Assembly: GCF_041381155.1 (NCBI RefSeq)
Contig: NC_091134.1
Location: 10,262,755 to 10,326,754 of the forward strand
Length of the DNA: 64,000 bases
Direction of reading: 5' to 3'
Source of the DNA: Argopecten irradians
Taxonomy: Eukaryota > Mollusca > Bivalvia > Pectinida > Pectinidae
Made by a program: the position numbers and the translations under genes. The notes beneath the pieces were generated by a model. The model searched no databases, was not told the DNA's origin, and worked only from the letters and a program-made list of their open reading frames with translations. Positions within the stretch are counted from its first letter, which is position 1. Each line of letters begins with the position of its first letter. Positions 47,090 to 59,390 of this stretch are shown here, piece by piece.

Positions 47090-48616
47090 ATGGCTACTGC
47101 TTCTGTATCCGCCGACCCAGGTAGTCAATTTCTGGGATGTCCGTATCATACCGGAAAATCGCTCACCTACGTTTGCGAAGACTGTTCATCGACACAGCAG
47201 CCTCTTGCGTGTACTGAATGTGTCACTACCATTCACAAGGGACATTACCTGGATCTATTGGCCACTCGTGTAATCGAGAGAAAAGGTACACTTCTTAAAC
47301 ATATAGAATTTCTTGAAGATGTATGTGGACACATCGATGACGAAGAGGAACAGATTACCCGCAAAATATTTCAAAATGAGCAGGAAACAAAGTCTGTGTT
47401 GGCAGCTATAAACATCAATGAAAATGAAAATAACAGGTTGATTGATGAAATTACAGAAGGGAAAGTCGCCCGTTGTCTCGCCACAAGGAAACATAATGTG
47501 GATATTCTACTGAGATATAGATCTCAGATACAGTCACAAAAGACTAATGTCGATAGCTACCTATCAAAATGTAAAAGTACGTGTACTCAGGGATCTGATA
47601 TTGAGGTATTAAAGATGAGGTCCGATACCTCACTTCCAGCTCTTCCTGTTTCTCCCAAGCTTTCGTCATTGGCATTGAAAACGTGCACTGATGGAAATGA
47701 CCAAATCAAACTTCTTTGTGGTCATCTATCCATCAAGGGTGTTGATGATATGCTTGAGCGAGCGATGCCTACAACAGTCAAAGAAACGCCACAACTTCAG
47801 CATAAAATAAAGAAAGGGGGAATTCATTTGAAGTTAAAATCGAAAGCTGCATGCGAATCTGTACCACATGGATTGCGCGCTAGTCCAAACGGATCGTTTT
47901 GGATCAGGAGCGAAGACAAGAGATCGATACGACGACTCTCTGAATCAGGATGGGTACTTCACAGTCTGGATTGTCTCGTTACCATCACCGACTTGTGTGT
48001 CTGCCCTGTTACAGGTAGAGCTTGGATTTCTGGTGAGGACCACAGCATCAGAGAAGCCATGCTTCCTCATACTATCGTCTTACGCTTCTTTGTTAAGCAG
48101 TTACCAACAGCGATATGTGTTACCAGAAAGGAAACGTTAATAGTTGGAACAAAAGATGATATTAAGATGTATACCATGAAAGGTGAACTTATGCACACCT
48201 ATCAAAGAGAATCATCTTTCTTCCTTTCGGCCAAGCCTTTGCACCCCGTAAAGATCGTTGAGAGTTCGTCGTTAAGTCTAGTAGTATTGTGTATTAATCA
48301 GTCTTCAAAACCCGAAGATAAAACCGTAGTCCGTGCCTTCAACGAACAGCTTAAGCCTACTTCGATAACTGTTCTAGACAGGATCACGCTTACTGAAGAT
48401 CCTATCGACATGTGCATTATAGATAACGTAGTGTTTGTCGTGTATCAGATTCATGGAGTCATTATGTGGAACACAGAAGATCCTTTAAAAAGCAGATCTG
48501 GTTTGAAATCTAAACAAGGGATTGTTTCGATTGACAGGTACGGTCATGACTCAATTGCAATTGGAACTAGAGAGGAAATTCGAATGTACTCTTTGACGGT
48601 TTTGAATAACTCATAA
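47090..48616 (+). CDS. B-box coiled-coil protein, TRIM-like without RING
   Basis: Single frame of 508 codons; an in-frame TAA six codons upstream supports ATG 47090. A B-box zinc finger has all eight ligands in order: C17, H20, C29, C32, C41, C44, H49, H52. A Glu/Lys/Asn-rich coiled coil follows (about 60-175). The C-terminal half (about 235-508) has repeated beta-rich stretches (LTVHSLD-like, WISGEDHSIRE, IVGTKDDIKMY, SIAIGTREEIRMY) that fit an NHL/WD-like propeller, as in TRIM2/3/56-type proteins. No RING precedes the B-box, so ubiquitin-ligase activity is not predicted. Such single-exon B-box genes are greatly expanded in bivalves. The function here is unknown. Confidence 0.88.
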   Translation: MATASVSADPGSQFLGCPYHTGKSLTYVCEDCSSTQQPLACTECVTTIHKGHYLDLLATRVIERKGTLLKHIEFLEDVCGHIDDEEEQITRKIFQNEQETKSVLAAININENENNRLIDEITEGKVARCLATRKHNVDILLRYRSQIQSQKTNVDSYLSKCKSTCTQGSDIEVLKMRSDTSLPALPVSPKLSSLALKTCTDGNDQIKLLCGHLSIKGVDDMLERAMPTTVKETPQLQHKIKKGGIHLKLKSKAACESVPHGLRASPNGSFWIRSEDKRSIRRLSESGWVLHSLDCLVTITDLCVCPVTGRAWISGEDHSIREAMLPHTIVLRFFVKQLPTAICVTRKETLIVGTKDDIKMYTMKGELMHTYQRESSFFLSAKPLHPVKIVESSSLSLVVLCINQSSKPEDKTVVRAFNEQLKPTSITVLDRITLTEDPIDMCIIDNVVFVVYQIHGVIMWNTEDPLKSRSGLKSKQGIVSIDRYGHDSIAIGTREEIRMYSLTVLNNS

Positions 48617-49946
48617 ATCAGAAGACAGCAAACTAAACTGGAATTGCCTGGAATTAGTTTATACAGCGTCTATGTTCATGATATGGATTATCGAATGATA
48701 ACAAATTCAATTTAATAGATATCGTGCTTTCCACAATACTAACTTATTTGAAGGAATTCATATATGAGCTATATGCCAGAGGATTGATTACCCAGTGAAA
48801 CAATTTTTACATCGTGCGCACAGCTGTGCGATCGGGACGATCGGTCTATCAAATTTGCGAAATCAATATATAAACGGACCGTGTTGAGGAGTCTAATTTG
48901 CTTGTTTAAAATTAACATTGTAAAGGTCTAATTAGCCGGTACAGTAGACTTTTTAGCAGCCACAAGTACTTTAATTGCCAAGTAAACAAAACAAAACAAA
49001 ATACACATTTATTATTTAATGGATATCCGTTATATATCACATTTAGATTAACCAGGTCTTTGTGACACAAAAAGTGATAAGTTGTCTATGGATTGGGCCC
49101 CCTTTATGTTCTCCGAAATAGCCCACTTCATGGGGATGGCAAATACACACACCGAGATACCAGGCTAGACATGGGACCATCTGGGCAGCTGACCGATATG
49201 CAAAAATTTATTGCGATAACGAGGCTGTTGGCCAGCATGCGTCACTGGTTCACCGACTGGCTCACCGCTGCTGAGCATAGAGCTAAACACCTAAACTTAC
49301 AGTTATCTTTGTGTCACATGAAATAATTACAGACTGTCATTATGAATCCAGTGTGGTGCAATGTGCTGCTTATGGCTGCTATAAGAATCACAGAAATAAA
49401 ACAAGTTAAAATAAAACAAGTTTTTTCGCTTCCCAAAGAAGAAGAGTATTCAAAATGCATGGTTGCATTACATAAAAGTCCTGTTTGAGTTGACAGAAAA
49501 TCATCGTTTGTGTGAATGGGGTTTTATATGGAAGCATTAAATTACTTCAGGGTCAATTTAATTCATGTTTGAAAAGTTGACCTGTTATGTATGACCTGAT
49601 CATGGTATTTATTGTACATTTACTTAGCTCTGTTTGTTAGTAAACATTATACATGGAATGTACGTGTTTTAAACGTGTATTTGCTTGTAACAATTTAAGG
49701 AAAATTTATCATCGCCATTGTCTGCTACTAATTACTCATACAAATGCTACAGTACACATTATTAGATAAATAATTGCATAATATCAGTAATAGTATCTGG
49801 CTATGTAGTCATGTAAATACATAATATAGAGAAGTGGATAGATGAAATGTATATAAATTTTTGCAACAAAATTAACATTCAGTAAATAATAAGCATAGCA
49901 ATAAGTAAAATTAATAACAATATAAACCTTCTACAGAGATTAATTA
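48617..49946. other. Spacer with a possible RNase H remnant
   Basis: Mostly AT-rich. At about 49165-49320 (+) broken frames read TIWAADRYAKIYCDNEAVG and then WLTAAEHRAKHLNLQLSLCH, which resembles the CDN-A-V and AAEHN motifs of retroelement RNase H (DIRS or Gypsy type). This is suggestive only. An AATAAA at 49395-49400 might serve the B-box gene. Confidence 0.3.
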
Positions 49947-50727
49947 TTAATTGACAGCATTTATCTCACGACAGCACACCGTAGATTCCAATTCCGTAAC
50001 CATAGGATCACAGAAACCACATGAGCACCTGTTGAAAATTAAAAAAAAAAAGATAACTCAATATGTATCCAAAACATAAAATGGAAAAATTGACTTTGGT
50101 AATTGAACCATGTAATTAGCTTTGTCTCACAGTAGTAACCAATGTCATTATTATACATTCCTCTGTTGTTAAGAATATAATCCTTATTTACTGAATTCTT
50201 CAATTGTTTATTGACATAGTAATAAAGTATATCACACATTGTTGTCATTGATGTTAATTAATAAAAGACATTTTATTGAGATACATGTATGTTTTTACAT
50301 AATGTATATGTAGGTATGTAAAATTGGTGTAGCATACAAATGCATTTATAATGTAATAAAAGGAGTCATTAATTGTTCTCAATGGATGATTTTGATGTAA
50401 AAAAAAAAAATTATGTAAGATATATTACAGATTATATCCACATATTAAAAAGAAATTATCTGATGAATACCCATAATGGCATCCACATCTATATTTAATG
50501 CCAATAAATTAAAACAATAATAGGTGTATTACAAACCATACTGTGTTTGTCAACCGATCCTCTGGATTACCTTCTTGGTTCTCTTGATCAGTATCTGAAA
50601 CATCTGGCGATGTTAACCCCCTTCTCCGTAGAAATAGAATTATCAGTGTTCATCAAAGGGTCAAACTGGTATGGGATAATGTCCAGAACAAAGCCCAAAG
50701 CAGGGATATCCCTGTCATTGTTTTCCA
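49947..50727 (-). pseudogene. P2X7-type C-terminal domain fragment, frameshifted
   Basis: Two minus-strand exons, 50727-50537 and 50028-49947, join in phase 2. They read IIPYQFDP...SDTDQENQE...DRLTNTVW followed by CSCGFCDPMVTELESTVCC and RE, then a stop. The PYQFDP, RLTNTVWC and CxCGxC...CC-E pattern is that of the zinc-binding cytoplasmic ballast of P2X7 receptors, which in molluscs also occurs in proteins without a channel. In the first exon, a run of five G (50617-50621 on the plus strand as C) has one base too many, so upstream and downstream homology are in different frames. The donor GTTTGT is weak. No channel exons were found upstream. It is either a dead fragment or a sequencing error in a real gene. 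Confidence 0.65.
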
Positions 50728-51954
50728 CTGCAGATATTTACAAAAAATAGTAGAAGACTCTGTAGTTTTTCTCTATAAATATACAGTATCTACAGCAGAC
50801 AGCAGAGCATGGTGAAACGGATGACGCGTTGGTAGACCGGCTAGCTCATTAAAGTTTTCTCAGCCGCAGCAATTTACCCTTACTGCCCTTAAAGTAGATA
50901 AACAGCTTTGCGGAGGGCTGTAAAACGCGTGTCAGCCAACATTGATAGGGTCAAACTATCAGAAAATCTATAAAAAGGTTTTTGTGTCACAAACCAAACT
51001 GGGCTATATGTGGTGGATTTTGAGAGTCCACCTAAAACTTGGTCTAGTTCATTTTATGTCCACAGAACACAATGTTGCCACATAAGAGGAAAATAATGAA
51101 GTCGATGTGGTTGTTTTTGTGAATTTGAAAATTTGCCTGCTACCATTATATTTACGTAACTCGTTCCATCCATTAGTGACAACAATTTGAGGAAACAGTC
51201 TCAGTAGGTATTTGTTTTTGTGGTGATTTTTTTTTTATTTTTTTTTTATTTACTTATTTTTCTTTTTTTTTCTTTTTTGCATTAAAGTCCGCATTTTATC
51301 AAAGTTATTACTAATTCGATCTAATTGACCCTTCTGTTTTAATTGTATACATTGGATCATTCTAAAAGTTTCTTCTGTTTATATTTTGTCAAATTCATTA
51401 TTAATTTGATATTTAAATTGAAAGGAAAAAAAGAAAGATAACAGAACAACACACTCGAAAGAATGAGAGTTTTTTGACGTCTATTAAACATGCTTGAGTG
51501 TCTCTCCAATATAATAGCCTTTATTTGTAAATAGTCGGACAAAATAAGTATGCATATATACATAATGTAACGTAAAAACATATGATTAGTACTAACGTTT
51601 CTAAATTATCGGGTTTGATATTTTATAGGTTTTCAAGCACTTTGTACACCTTAGTCACTTGTTTAAAACTTATTTGTTATCAAAAATACACAAATGTACT
51701 TTAACATTTACAAAATGATATTGTCGACCAACGTTAATCTTTGTAATTAAAGGGATAATTCAGTGAGGTTAATTTTGTTACATAACCATGAAGCAAAATA
51801 TGACATAAATGCATTGTTCGACATTCCTAATGAAACATATAACAAGAAATATTTAGAAAAAAAATCACGACATTGATAAGTATTTTCATTGATACCGTTG
51901 AATTTTAAAATCGTATAGCAATACGCTTAAACAGGCACTACATGTAAACCGTAT
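50728..51954. other. AT-rich spacer
   Basis: T-rich low-complexity sequence at 51227-51290. ACGCGT occurs twice near 50825 and 50925. No gene supported. Confidence 0.45.
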
Positions 51955-52285
51955 CCAATGCCACGTTCGTTAAACAACTGCAATGCAAAACCACTGAGGA
52001 GTTGATGAAATTATTTTTAGACAGGAGCATGCACCTGGCATTATTTCAATAGCGATTTGAGTAGTTCCTGACAAATGTTGCTTTACTCCTCAGGCAATGA
52101 TCAGAGGTCGCCACACAAGACGTCCGACCACAATATGCAATGGCGGACAGGAAGCGAGTTCGGTCATTTTACGTATAGTTTACCACGGTGTGTTTTCTGG
52201 CATATCACAGTAAAACAAACTAGTCTAACTTCCATTATAACTTCTTTGTGTCCGATATATGTGCAACTTTTAATGTTCTTTCACA
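51955..52285 (+). repeat. Dispersed repeat, second copy of 17990-18320
   Basis: Same block order as the first copy (CCACTGAGGAGTTGATGAAA, TGGCATATCACAGTAAAAC). It lies just downstream of the scramblase stop codon. Confidence 0.7.
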
Positions 52286-52332
52286 CTGCCTTTTCCCTTA
52301 TCATTCTTATACTTATAAAGATCGCTGCTGCC

Positions 52333-53600
52333 TCAATGGTGTAAGTTCTGCTTCTGTTCAAAGAATATAAAATCCTGAAAATACAAATTAAATCCTTTGT
52401 AGATATAATTTTGAAATAATGCATCGTCCGGCCATAGCATTTTAAGTTATGTTTCTCAATAAATTTGAAATACCGCTAAGTTTAAATAAGTTTAACTAAG
52501 CCAAACGACAACCAACATAAACCTAGTTATAGTCTGCCATTTTGAAATTGATGTATTATTCTGAAATAAATTGTAACATATTTCCATTTCATCATCTTAA
52601 TGAAGAGCTAAACGCTAAAAATAGTGTTTGAATTAATCAAGGTACAAGTATAAATTACTGCCTGACTTAATTCCTATAAACAGGATTGATTATATATTAC
52701 AACTAAATGTACACGAAATAGATCTACTTACATTCAGTCAATACGATACCATGTATACTAGCGATTACTGGGTAAAATCACTTTAATTTTAAAAAATAAT
52801 TCTCAGTTACCGATTACAAGTTTACATTGAATTTACCATCGATATCTGAATACATATTTCCAGATATGTAAGGTATTCGAGATAAGAAATATATATACCA
52901 TGAGAAACACTGCTCCCATCATGACGGCCTTCATCTTGACATCCAGATCCAGGGGAACTAGAAAGTGGAAAAATATCAATATATAAAGCTCTCCTTATTT
53001 ACCAATCATCTGTATTTGTCTGGACCGGAAATTTAGGAATTCTAAAGATTTTTTTATCGATAGCCAATGTTTAAAATCACAAAAGTTCGAGCTTAGAACA
53101 TCAGTGTGATAATTGATAGCTTATCGATTGAAAGGGAACAAGATCATAATGTTTTACACGGTATACAACAAAACGGATACAATATTTACAAAAATGGATA
53201 GAAAATCAAATATATGTATAAACAATAGGTTTTATCATTATAACTAATAACACTTGCAGTGAACCTACATGTGTTGTTTATTATGTAGTAAATTCACCAG
53301 CCTTACTGAACACCACTGTATAGCGATAATGTGTTTAATAACAAATCTGTGGGTCCCAAACATTATATTTTGACCTGTGTATAACGAAGAATATAAAGAG
53401 CGTTTCGTTATTTCTCCGTTTGTAATTTTATATAGACAAGTTTGACTGTTATAGTAGTTAAGCGAGGGTGCAGAAGAAAAGTACCACAAATATTTACAGT
53501 TAATGCCGAAGCTGTCCACCTCTGAATACTGCTCCTTCGTAAACCCGCTCCATTTCTTGCTGATTTTCCCTACTTCATCCTTCCAGTCCTTAGACCATAC
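52333..53600 (-). CDS. PLSCR: Phospholipid scramblase, last three exons
   Basis: Minus-strand exons 53600-53498, 52957-52899 and 52374-52333 join in frame with GT-AG introns. They read EVGKISKKWSGFTKEQYSEV, DSFGIN-FPLDLDVKMKAVMM, GAVFLM-DFIFFEQ and end at TGA 52335-52333. This is the conserved C-terminus of the scramblase family: the W-G...D-FG block, the calcium-binding-type DLDVKMKA segment, and the final hydrophobic helix followed by FFE. Scramblases move phospholipids between membrane leaflets and some members also act in innate defence. The upstream two thirds (Pro-rich region, palmitoylated Cys cluster) were not found before 56 kb. They may lie further off, be lost, or be displaced by repeats. 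Splicing in the visible part looks intact. Confidence 0.78.
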
Positions 53601-54798
53601 CTGTTATAATTAAAAACTATTGTAAACTTCATATTTAAAAGTATCCTATTTTGAAGCTTTGCACTTAAATACATGTATTTACCTCCATGTATGTCGTTTA
53701 TTGAATATCATTAAAATAGCAATTATTACTAGTGATAGACTAATTCGATTTATACCCCTTTTTTATGGATTTTACATTTTTGACAGTTCGAGACATTTGT
53801 CCGTCATTATATTTGATGTCAGTTTTGTAAAGGGACATGTTAAGTGATGTTGATATAAAGCTCAGTTTGATTTGACTATCTTCATGTTAATAAACTAATA
53901 CCATTAGATTAGTAGAATTATGGCTTCTATTGTCGGATGTTGTTCTGACGCCATTTGACACTGCAAGCGAAATTCAGTCCGCTGATACATGATTATTCTA
54001 TGTAGATATAAAATGTTTGTAGGGGGTTTATATCTGTGGATATGTATTTGAAGAAAATTTGAGAAAAAAATGTAAAGGGACATTTGTGGGTTGACACATA
54101 TATAAATTTAATATAGAACGATATTTGTGTTGGGTTCAATACATGTAATAAGAATCTTAAACCATATATTCTATGACATATTTTAACAGATATGATATAC
54201 ACATGTATGTCAACTACTTTATCAGAAAAAAATATTCCATTTCTCTTTATATTTAATGTTTTGTGGTGATGCGGTATAAAAGATGTTCTTAAAAATCATC
54301 ACAAAAACGAAAATAGATCAAAATTGTGAAATTAAATGGTAACAAAAAATACAGAATGAAATTGACATGCATTCAAAAAATTTGCAAGAAACGGTTGTTC
54401 AATATAGAGCATTTTAGCACAATAGAAGCACTTATATGTCATTGGTAAGGGTCTTAATAGAGTTTTCTCCCTTTATTTTTTGAATCCGCTGCGCCTATAA
54501 TCATGTAACCTACATATCAATACATTTATTTTTAAAATTAATAACAAAACATATGTATCAATTACTACATAGATAAAACACAAAATAGCAATAAAAGGTT
54601 GAAAACGTTATTTAGTATTGGTGTTAAAATGGTTGAAGAGCTTAAGGCATATATTATAATTCAACGTCTGCATGAGGAAATCATGACTTTTTCCCTTATG
54701 AAACCACATTTTTAAGGTCAGCCCACAATACGGTAAAAACGCTATTTATAAAATATTTCATTCGCAAGGATTAAATGCGTTAATCAAACAACAAAGAA
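53601..54798. other. AT-rich sequence upstream of the scramblase exons
   Basis: Earlier scramblase exons were looked for on the minus strand and not recognised. Nothing else is supported. Confidence 0.45.
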
Positions 54799-54890
54799 TT
54801 TGTTGGCTCTGACAACAAACATCCCCTTTTTCCAGGGACAGTGTAGGTAGGGCTAAATATTGGTTTACAGTATTCCCTCCTTTACATTGC
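54799..54890 (+). repeat. Dispersed repeat (shared with 62617-62712)
   Basis: TTTGTTGGCTCTGACAACAA through ATTCCCTCCTTTACATTGC is about 90% identical by eye to 62617-62712. Confidence 0.85.
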
Positions 54891-55916
54891 AAAAGAACAA
54901 AAAGAATGCAGACACAAATCTAAATAATAAACAAGACCAGTTTGTTTTTCTAATTATACAAAGAATAGATGAAATTAACGATGATTATGCGAGGGAGAAA
55001 GATTAAACATCTAAAGGGAGTGAACTCCTAATCTCTATGAAACAAACTTGTAATATTGATTGATTTGTGTGTTTGTTTATGTTTAACGGCTCATCGATAG
55101 ACAGGATCATTTCGTGCCAAACTTCTAGATTAAAAACAACAAGGATTCATTCTTTTTTAACGTACTTAATATAAAAAAGTAAAAAGTGCGTACTAAAACA
55201 TCTTCGTTGTTGAACATATTGTTTGTCTCCTGCGTTTTAATGTTTGTCTTTTTTGAGTTCGCCTACCTAACGGTGATGATGTCTCTATTTTTTTTTAGTT
55301 TGACCAAATACGTTTTTCCTTTTAATAATCCATTTTTTTCCACATTTTCAGTTTGCATCAGATATCAATTGAATAGTTTGTTTAGACGAACTAATATCTA
55401 AGTTTGTAATAATATCTGATATTTGCATACAATGTCTGCTATAAAATGTTATTTTGCTGATAAAACGATACTTTCAAACAAAACAGTAGCTCGGACCTTC
55501 CTCTTGTGTTAATTGATTGTCTTTATGCAGTATTAACAATATGAATTTATGTCTCGCCTGTCTGAATAGAAAACATGAATTTATACGTATTATATGCTGT
55601 ATGTGTCTTCTTCTTTAAAAATAAATTCTTAAAGAATGCAATTAATTTTTTTTTCGTGCATATGCCCGTCTGTACGTTTGTCCGTTCACAAAAAGTTATA
55701 ATCGATTTCCTCGAAAGATTTCTTGTATTATTACGTATGGCATTTACTTATGACACATGTGTATCTCGGCGTTGATTGGCGTTTGAAAATAAAGTGACCA
55801 ATCAACGCCGAGAAAACAATTGTACTTCACAAATACTAACATGGCGGCTACACACAAAAACTTTTCAATCAGAAATTTCAAAGGGCTGTATTGAGTAAAT
55901 GGATGGTATACATATT
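54891..55916. other. AT-rich spacer
   Basis: Contains a short palindrome around 55764-55814, where CGGCGTTGATTGG and CCAATCAACGCCG flank about 20 bp. Small Phe-rich frames are not convincing genes. Confidence 0.45.
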
Positions 55917-57126
55917 ATATATATATATACATATGCCTCTATATAGTCAGTGAGAGGGTAGATGCGTTCATATTAGCGTAATCGCAATGGCGTAAGAACA
56001 CAAACGCAGTGCAGGTTCGGACTACTTCTTGTTCACGCTTCGATAAGATTTTGCGTCATAAGTTGAGTCTTGACGGATTTCAAAATAACAATAAAGAGTT
56101 TCTATTAGATCTAATTAAATATATGTATTTGACATCAAAACAAAAGATGTGTTAAGGCATTGTAACGGTAATAATCAACCAAATGAATCGCTGGTCAAGG
56201 CTACAACCGTGGGGCTTTCCTCGGGAATGTTCGGGGAAATTCCATACAGTAGTTACGTCAGTATGTGTGTAAGGTCACTCATCTCACATAAATATACAGA
56301 ACATCTGATTGCCGGAGAACAATTCTTGGGTCGTCTAAGGGAACAATAGGTTAACAGGTCATGTACAGGTTTCCAGAAAAATTACAAAACATAACAGGTA
56401 GGCCTAATACCCTATCCGAAACAGTATCATCAGCTTTACCCCCCCCCCCCCCCCCAACGTCTTTGCATTCAAAATAGGCCTACACACACCATGCAAACAC
56501 TTGCCTATCCTCCGTACAACAAAATAGGCCTACACACACCATGCAAACACTTGCCTATCCTCCGTACAACAAAATAAGAGTCATGACTATATAGATTTTA
56601 GTCTATTTCGCTTTCGTAGACCGACACATACATAACAAACATTCAGCAGCTCAATGGTCATCCCATCAATAGGTTATATCACAGTTACTTTCCTCCGTTG
56701 AAAATCAAATATGGCGGCTCGCTCCACTTCGGACCGCATATCACTACCCTAACAACGATACATACCGATAGTTGTCCCGCCTCTCTAATTTCAATTTTTA
56801 TCCGAAATGGACATTATTGATATATTATCAAATTGAAAAAAAAAACATAATTTAAAAATAATTTAAAGGTGTCATTGTTATATTTGAAATCAAATTGCAG
56901 CTATAACATTCAACAATCGGAACTATATCTTCGGTCATCCTGACTACCGTAGTTACCCAACTTAGCAACCATCACCGTTTTAAATTTTAAGTAAAAGTAC
57001 CCTTATTTATGTAAATATAGAGATTGAACAGTGTTTTGATTGCGTTAAAGGTGGTATGAACGCAATGGGATACAGATATATTCTACATGTACATGTAGCG
57101 CTTTACGCGCTACATTGAATATGTAG
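55917..57126 (-). mobile_element. Foldback element, family A copy 2 (inverted, hairpin truncated)
   Basis: The reverse complement of 459-1541, with CTGACTACCGTAGTTACCCA and AACACTGTTC-type segments in matching order. Its hairpin keeps the full outer arm (TAGAGATTGAACAGTG, 57018) and the apex TAGCGCTTTACGCGCTA, but the second arm ends about 24 nt past the apex. Inside, a 50-bp segment starting AAAATAGGCCTACACACACC is tandemly duplicated (56471-56520 and 56521-56570), next to a run of about 17 C near 56440-56455. Confidence 0.75.
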
Positions 57127-57917
57127 GTAGGAGTAGATAGAGAAAGGGAGAATACAAAGTGTGTATTCGTTCAAAACATCACAATTTCTTACAGATAAAG
57201 CTCTAATACAGTTTTTACCACTTTCCACCAATCTGTTTTATCAGACCAAAATGCTGTTTTAAGTGGGTTTTTTTTCAAAATTCAGTGAGGGAATCTCATG
57301 TTTATTAACATCGAACTTAATATCTAAATTCCCAAGTGTAAGGAGATACTTTAATCCAATTTATTACTCTGATTCCAAAAACAAAGAAATTCAAAACCTT
57401 ATCAATAAAAATTCCAAGTCAAAAATCTATCATATAATTAAGGCATTCTAGGAATATTGTTTTTTAAATATCATGCACTAAAATTTCCATGGAAATTCCA
57501 AAACATTAGCAAAATACTGTGTATACTATCTCATTTATACTCGGACATTGATTTTGCATATAGTAAAACCCCATTAACTCGAACTGCAGGGGACCGGTTC
57601 ATAGTTCGAGGAATATAGGGTATTCGATACATCCGAGGTTTGCCAAAATAGGCATATGTACTGGCCAGAGTCTGTGACGAACCATGCATGTCAATAACAT
57701 TGAAGAATTGTTTTCCAGCATTTATATATTTTTATATATATAAATAAGGGCGATAGTCAATCGTTCAACGTTGTGAATTGGTGAAAATTGATATTCTGTG
57801 ACAAACCTTGCATGTCGATAACGTAGGAAGTATTGTTTTCTAGCATCTAAAGTATTCATAAATCATCTTCCGTAAGGTTTTGGGCCATGAAAAAACTAGT
57901 AGTATTTTGTATGCTTA
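57127..57917. other. Spacer between two foldback elements
   Basis: AT-rich; no gene recognised. GAACTGCAGGGGACCGG and related sequence near 57575-57640 may be an old repeat. Confidence 0.4.
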
Positions 57918-59172
57918 TATATTTACACTTGCTAGGCTTGGTCACTATACGCTAATACTAGCCGATTTTGTTTACCATAACTGCATGGTAACATTGAACT
58001 TTGAACTTGCGTAAGGAAATGTTCTGTGCAACGTAAAAGGACTACTTTTTTTAAAAAGAAACACATGGCTTTGTTTACATTTTGACGCAACATTACGTGT
58101 ATATTGTTGTTTTTCATAGAATTTTGGAAAAATGTAAACAATATATACATGTTTTATATTTATATATGATTCAAACAATTTTTAAATTAACAATTGTATA
58201 AAGAAACGGAAAAATATCCCGACCGGGGCGACGTGCTTTCATTTTTGTTAAAAATGATGGGTGTCAAATGTAAACATTACCTCTGTGCCTATGTTCGTCC
58301 TACGATCGAGCCTTTGGGGTGGACGGGTGTGAGACCCTCTGATAGAGGTCAGTTATAAACATATCCTCTTGTCTTTGTTCTTTGAGTATTTAATCATGTG
58401 TATTATAAAACATGCACCGCTAATAATCCACGTGTTGACAGTTCCGCGTCACCACAAATACATTGTAGCCATCGAACACAAGTGAATTTGTTTCATCTAT
58501 CGATGGCGATATGGATCTAAGCGTAGATTATATAATCACATGGCTCCCAAGGATGTAATACCGTCAAGTCAGACGACATCTCAAACACATTGAGCTACTT
58601 GAAAATCGGTGTTTTGCCAACTTCGGCAAACTAAAGTGTGTAAGCGTGCGTCAGCTTCGCCTCGCTGCACAATAACGGTCACCGAGTTCACACATGTGGC
58701 CGTGTACAAATTCTTTGTTATTACGCTATATATTAACTTTTAGCAAAATTGAATATATATTTAAAGTTCTGATCTGATTAAATAAAATTATCTCTGAAAT
58801 TTACTTTGTTTGTCATGTTTATTTTACACTAAAATATTGAACTTTTTTGTCGTCGCGGATGAATAATTCTACCTTACGTGAAGCGTCACCATTCGCTGTT
58901 CAAATGAGTAAGCTCCTCCCACTTTTGACCGACTTTTATTGAATAATTACGTCACTTTCAAATGACGATTTTATTGCATAAAATATAAATAAAAAGTCGT
59001 GTGAGTGTAAATATAGGGATTGGATTTCGTTTTTATGTTAACCATGCTTGTATGGAGCAATTCCTCTAAGAATATATTCAATATGGGGCGCTAACGCGCC
59101 CCATAGAATATATTCTTAGAGGAATTGCTCCATACAAGCATGGTTAACATAAAAACGAAATCCAATCCCTAT
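57918..59172 (-). mobile_element. Foldback element, family B copy 2 (inverted, complete)
   Basis: Starts TATATTTACACTTGC, carries a body that is the reverse complement of 30531-31433 plus about 170 extra bp, then GTGTAAATATA and a complete hairpin at 59014-59172 (arms TAGGGATTGGATTTCG and complement, apex GGGGCGCTAACGCGCCCC). Flanks are TATA on both sides. The arms are almost perfectly paired, better than in copy 1, which suggests recent activity or homogenisation. No transposase frame. Confidence 0.85.
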
Positions 59173-59325
59173 ATATAGTGTATCACTTCGAATGTATACT
59201 TGAACATAAATAAGTAAATGCATCGGGCTTAACTTTAGGTATTACGGTTGATTCGTATATTACCATGCTGCTTGTCAACTTTAGCAAGCCTAAGTTATTA
59301 CTGTTGGGTTGTAAATTGTTGTGTT

Positions 59326-59390
59326 GTTTATAAATTTTGGCACCATATGCAAAACAGTTTATAAATTTTGGCACCATATGCAAAACATGC
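59326..59390. repeat. Short direct duplication
   Basis: A 31-bp unit containing ATAAATTTTGGCACCATATG occurs twice in tandem. Confidence 0.85.

Noticed and set aside
3976..53600. Co-transcribed defence operon
   Set aside because: Genes lie on both strands with kilobases of repeats between them and have their own introns; shared function is at most coincidental linkage.
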